Below are positions 62,061 to 64,000 of a stretch of 64,000 nt of DNA, piece by piece. The notes below the pieces were generated by a model that worked only from the letters and a program-made list of their open reading frames with translations, had not been told where the DNA came from and did not search any database. The stretch covers positions 8,984,173 to 9,048,172 of the forward strand of contig NC_091293.1 in the NCBI RefSeq assembly GCF_038502225.1, in the 5' to 3' direction. The DNA is from Cherax quadricarinatus (lineage: Eukaryota > Arthropoda > Malacostraca > Decapoda > Parastacidae). The translations under genes and the position numbers were made by a program. Positions within the stretch are counted from its first letter, which is position 1; the number at the start of each line of letters is the position of its first letter.

Positions 62061-63010
62061 CAAACAAAACTAAGCACTAAACTCCCTCGGGTCATACATT
62101 TTTCGCATAGACATTCCCTGATCTAGCGAAGAGCCTTTCTCATTATCCTTGCGTACTCTTCCAGCAAGTTGAGCAATCTCTTGTAAAGTACCTTATCTAT
62201 TGACTTTTTTTACAACTTCAAAATATGCAGACCATCCGAGTGGGTAACTCTAGTAGGTTTGTAGAACAGGAGTTACGTTTCCTACTGTTATGCTGAGTTT
62301 TCGTTTTGTCGCTGTGCTCTACAGGCGTTCCACTCCTCCTCTTAGTATTTACTCCATTAACTTAGAGTTACAGAGCATACACATCAAAGATTCTGGATTG
62401 TTTAGTTAGTGCTTCCAGTCTGTCGCTTTGAGCACTGAGACATTTAATATGATCCAGTCTCCGAAACGTGTATAATATCGAAAGGTTTGTGAATGTTTCG
62501 TTCCTCTCTATAGACCCAAGTTGTTATTGTTTTTGGCTTGTCTACTTCTCATAACAGCTTCTTCACTTCATCAACTGTTGTGATGTTGTCTGATCTCCTC
62601 TGCTCTATCCACGCTTTCCTGTTATCTGTCACTGTCCATGATTCCTCAATGAATACTTGAAACACTTGTTTAGTTTCTCACAGACCTCACAGGCCTTGTT
62701 ATCTTTCCTTCTTTTTTCTAAAGTACAGTGACTTTATCCTGTACTGTCATTTTCCTTCTGATGTCACCATTCATAAGATTTTGTTTTGACTTTGCTTTTG
62801 CCTTTAGAACAATCTCTTACTGACACTCCACCTCCCTGTTCATTTCTGATTCTTCTGCTATGTTCTCTGTTTTCTGTCCTCCATTGATTACAGTACTTTC
62901 TCAACGCGCGCCTGTGTTTCTTGTCTTTCCCTTTCTTCATCTGGATTCTATCTTTTTCACTTCCTGTTTTCCTTGTGGATATGAATTTCTCCTTCACCTC
63001 CATACACTTC
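62061..63010 (-). pseudogene. Ancient CR1 relic, heavily mutated
   Basis: Minus-strand pieces align by eye with CR1-A ORF2: RKYCNQWRTENREHSRRIRN and VRDCSKGKSKVKTKS (pre-RT basic region), EVCEKLNKCFKYSL (against EVCEELNRRFKEVF), and IDKVLYKRLLNLLEEYARIM with ALR-stop-IRECL (against FDTVPHKRLVQKLEDQAHVK and ALQWIREYL). Stops and shifts interrupt throughout, so it is far older than the other CR1 copies. Confidence 0.55.
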
Positions 63011-63609
63011 CCTGCTAAGGACTATATCACCTCAGTGTCTTTCCTACTAGTTCCCACTCTCAGTGAACCGTATTAAGGTCTCCCGCCTGGAAGCAATCCC
63101 TTTCTGCAATCTGGGTTGTTAATCTTCCTTCCTCACCAACTTTTGATGTCAATTTTTACCTGATAGTGGAAGTTCAGGACTACGTGGTAGCTTCACGGTC
63201 AGCTTGGCATAATGCTAAGCATCCAAGATCAGGACCTGGTCAAGTCTCACCGGTTCATTCACTCGTTCCGTGTCCCTCGAGAGTTTACACATGATGTTCT
63301 CCAGCACTACAGTCTCTCTCTCTTTCTCTCTCGCTTTACTGTCTCTCTCCTTGCTCATGCTCTCCCATTCTCTCCGTCAACAAAGGAACGATCTCAGCTG
63401 CTGGAGTCGTCCGTCACACGTCCAGATGCGGATGTTTGTGAGCTCACAAAAATAATGCTCGTCACCTTATTAATTTTACTTCATTTTCTCGGCACCTCAA
63501 ATTGAGTTGTTAGCAGAGAGCCGTTAATCTTCTGGGTTTTATGAGTAATCTACTTGATGTTATGATCCAGCTATAAAATTTCACGGGTTTCAACGTGATT
63601 CTAATATTT
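63011..63609. other. Spacer, nothing recognised
   Basis: No convincing gene. A 97-codon plus frame at 63,212-63,505 is rich in Ser/Leu through TC runs and has no motif. Confidence 0.5.
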
Positions 63610-63615
63610 GTTTTT

Positions 63616-63645
63616 AGAGAGAGAGAGAGGGGAGAGAGAGAGAGA

Positions 63646-63724
<79 letters not shown>
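63616..63724. repeat. (GA)n array
   Basis: About 110 bp of GA with occasional GGGA steps. Confidence 0.98.
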
Positions 63725-63728
<4 letters not shown>

Positions 63729-64000
63729 AACTGAGGGAGGAGAAAGAGTAGATTTTTGGATTTTGCCACCGAAGTGGCTAGTTTATTGTGCACCCCATAT
63801 TCATCTTGTGGACGGTATCGCAAGAGCATATGGATATACAAAAGGCCTAGGAACTAAGCCTCAAAAGGGTTACAGGTGTACATGTGGATTTATATCTACA
63901 GTTCACTTATCTGTTACAAGCAAATTTAGAAAATTTGCTTAATATATCTGGCATCTAATTGTCATTAATAAGATATCTTGACATGTCACCATGTCACATA
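63725..64000. other. Window end, unassigned
   Basis: A 115-codon frame runs out of the (GA)n array to 63,942. The non-repeat part (PPKWLVYCAPHIHLVDGIAR, YRCTCGFISTVHLSVTSKF) has a CTC pair but no family I recognise. It could be the edge of a further interspersed repeat. Confidence 0.4.

Overview
This window is eukaryotic and reads as intergenic DNA from a large, repeat-rich arthropod genome. I infer a decapod crustacean (crayfish, lobster or shrimp type) from the mix of CR1, RTE, L1/Tx1, Penelope and Gypsy elements, the tRNA-derived SINEs and the long (TA)n, (TG)n and (TC)n arrays. I found no convincing host gene, rRNA, intact tRNA gene or CRISPR array. Nearly every substantial reading frame belongs to a mobile element.

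Layout, left end: a CR1-like reverse transcriptase (RT) tail (1-540), three minisatellite or simple-repeat tracts, the C-terminal end of an RT with a restriction-like domain (2.1-2.6 kb) and a deleted Tigger/pogo transposon (2.6-3.6 kb). A CR1-A copy with a long open RT frame sits between two (TG)n arrays (3.8-6.0 kb). From 6.2 to 12.3 kb lie two degraded RTE elements, the first interrupted by a CR1-C copy with a 5-bp target duplication. A SINE, inverted RTE ends, a MITE and a second SINE follow (12.5-14.3 kb).

Centre (14.4-39 kb): a nest of insertions. A Ty3/Gypsy element of the Gmr1 type (integrase upstream of RT) has 425-bp LTRs and a GTGGG target duplication and sits in a CR1 ORF1 relic. 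Its right LTR carries a nearly intact 6-kb L1/Tx1-group element (Tx1-A) with a 16-bp target duplication. A second CR1-A copy is split by Tx1-B, which is itself split by the closely similar Tx1-C.

Right (39-64 kb): RTE copies of two subfamilies, one with a 2.9-kb open frame (44.0-46.9 kb); two more fragments of the RT/restriction-like family; a Rex1/Daphne-like RT (49-50.9 kb); a Penelope-like GIY-YIG endonuclease relic (55.2-55.9 kb); two MITEs; SINE-derived palindromes; and a 32-bp minisatellite of about 37 units. Three places carry hammerhead-ribozyme-like sequence. The best is a perfect 84-bp inverted repeat at 60,532-60,711 with a motif in each arm.

Two themes link the elements. CR1-A copies are bounded by (TG)n on both sides, and RTE, MITE and SINE copies mostly abut (TA)n, so element tails and microsatellites seem to seed or attract one another. 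Several copies look young (15-16 bp exact target duplications, about 1% LTR divergence) although most are coding-dead. Divergences and alignments were judged by eye.
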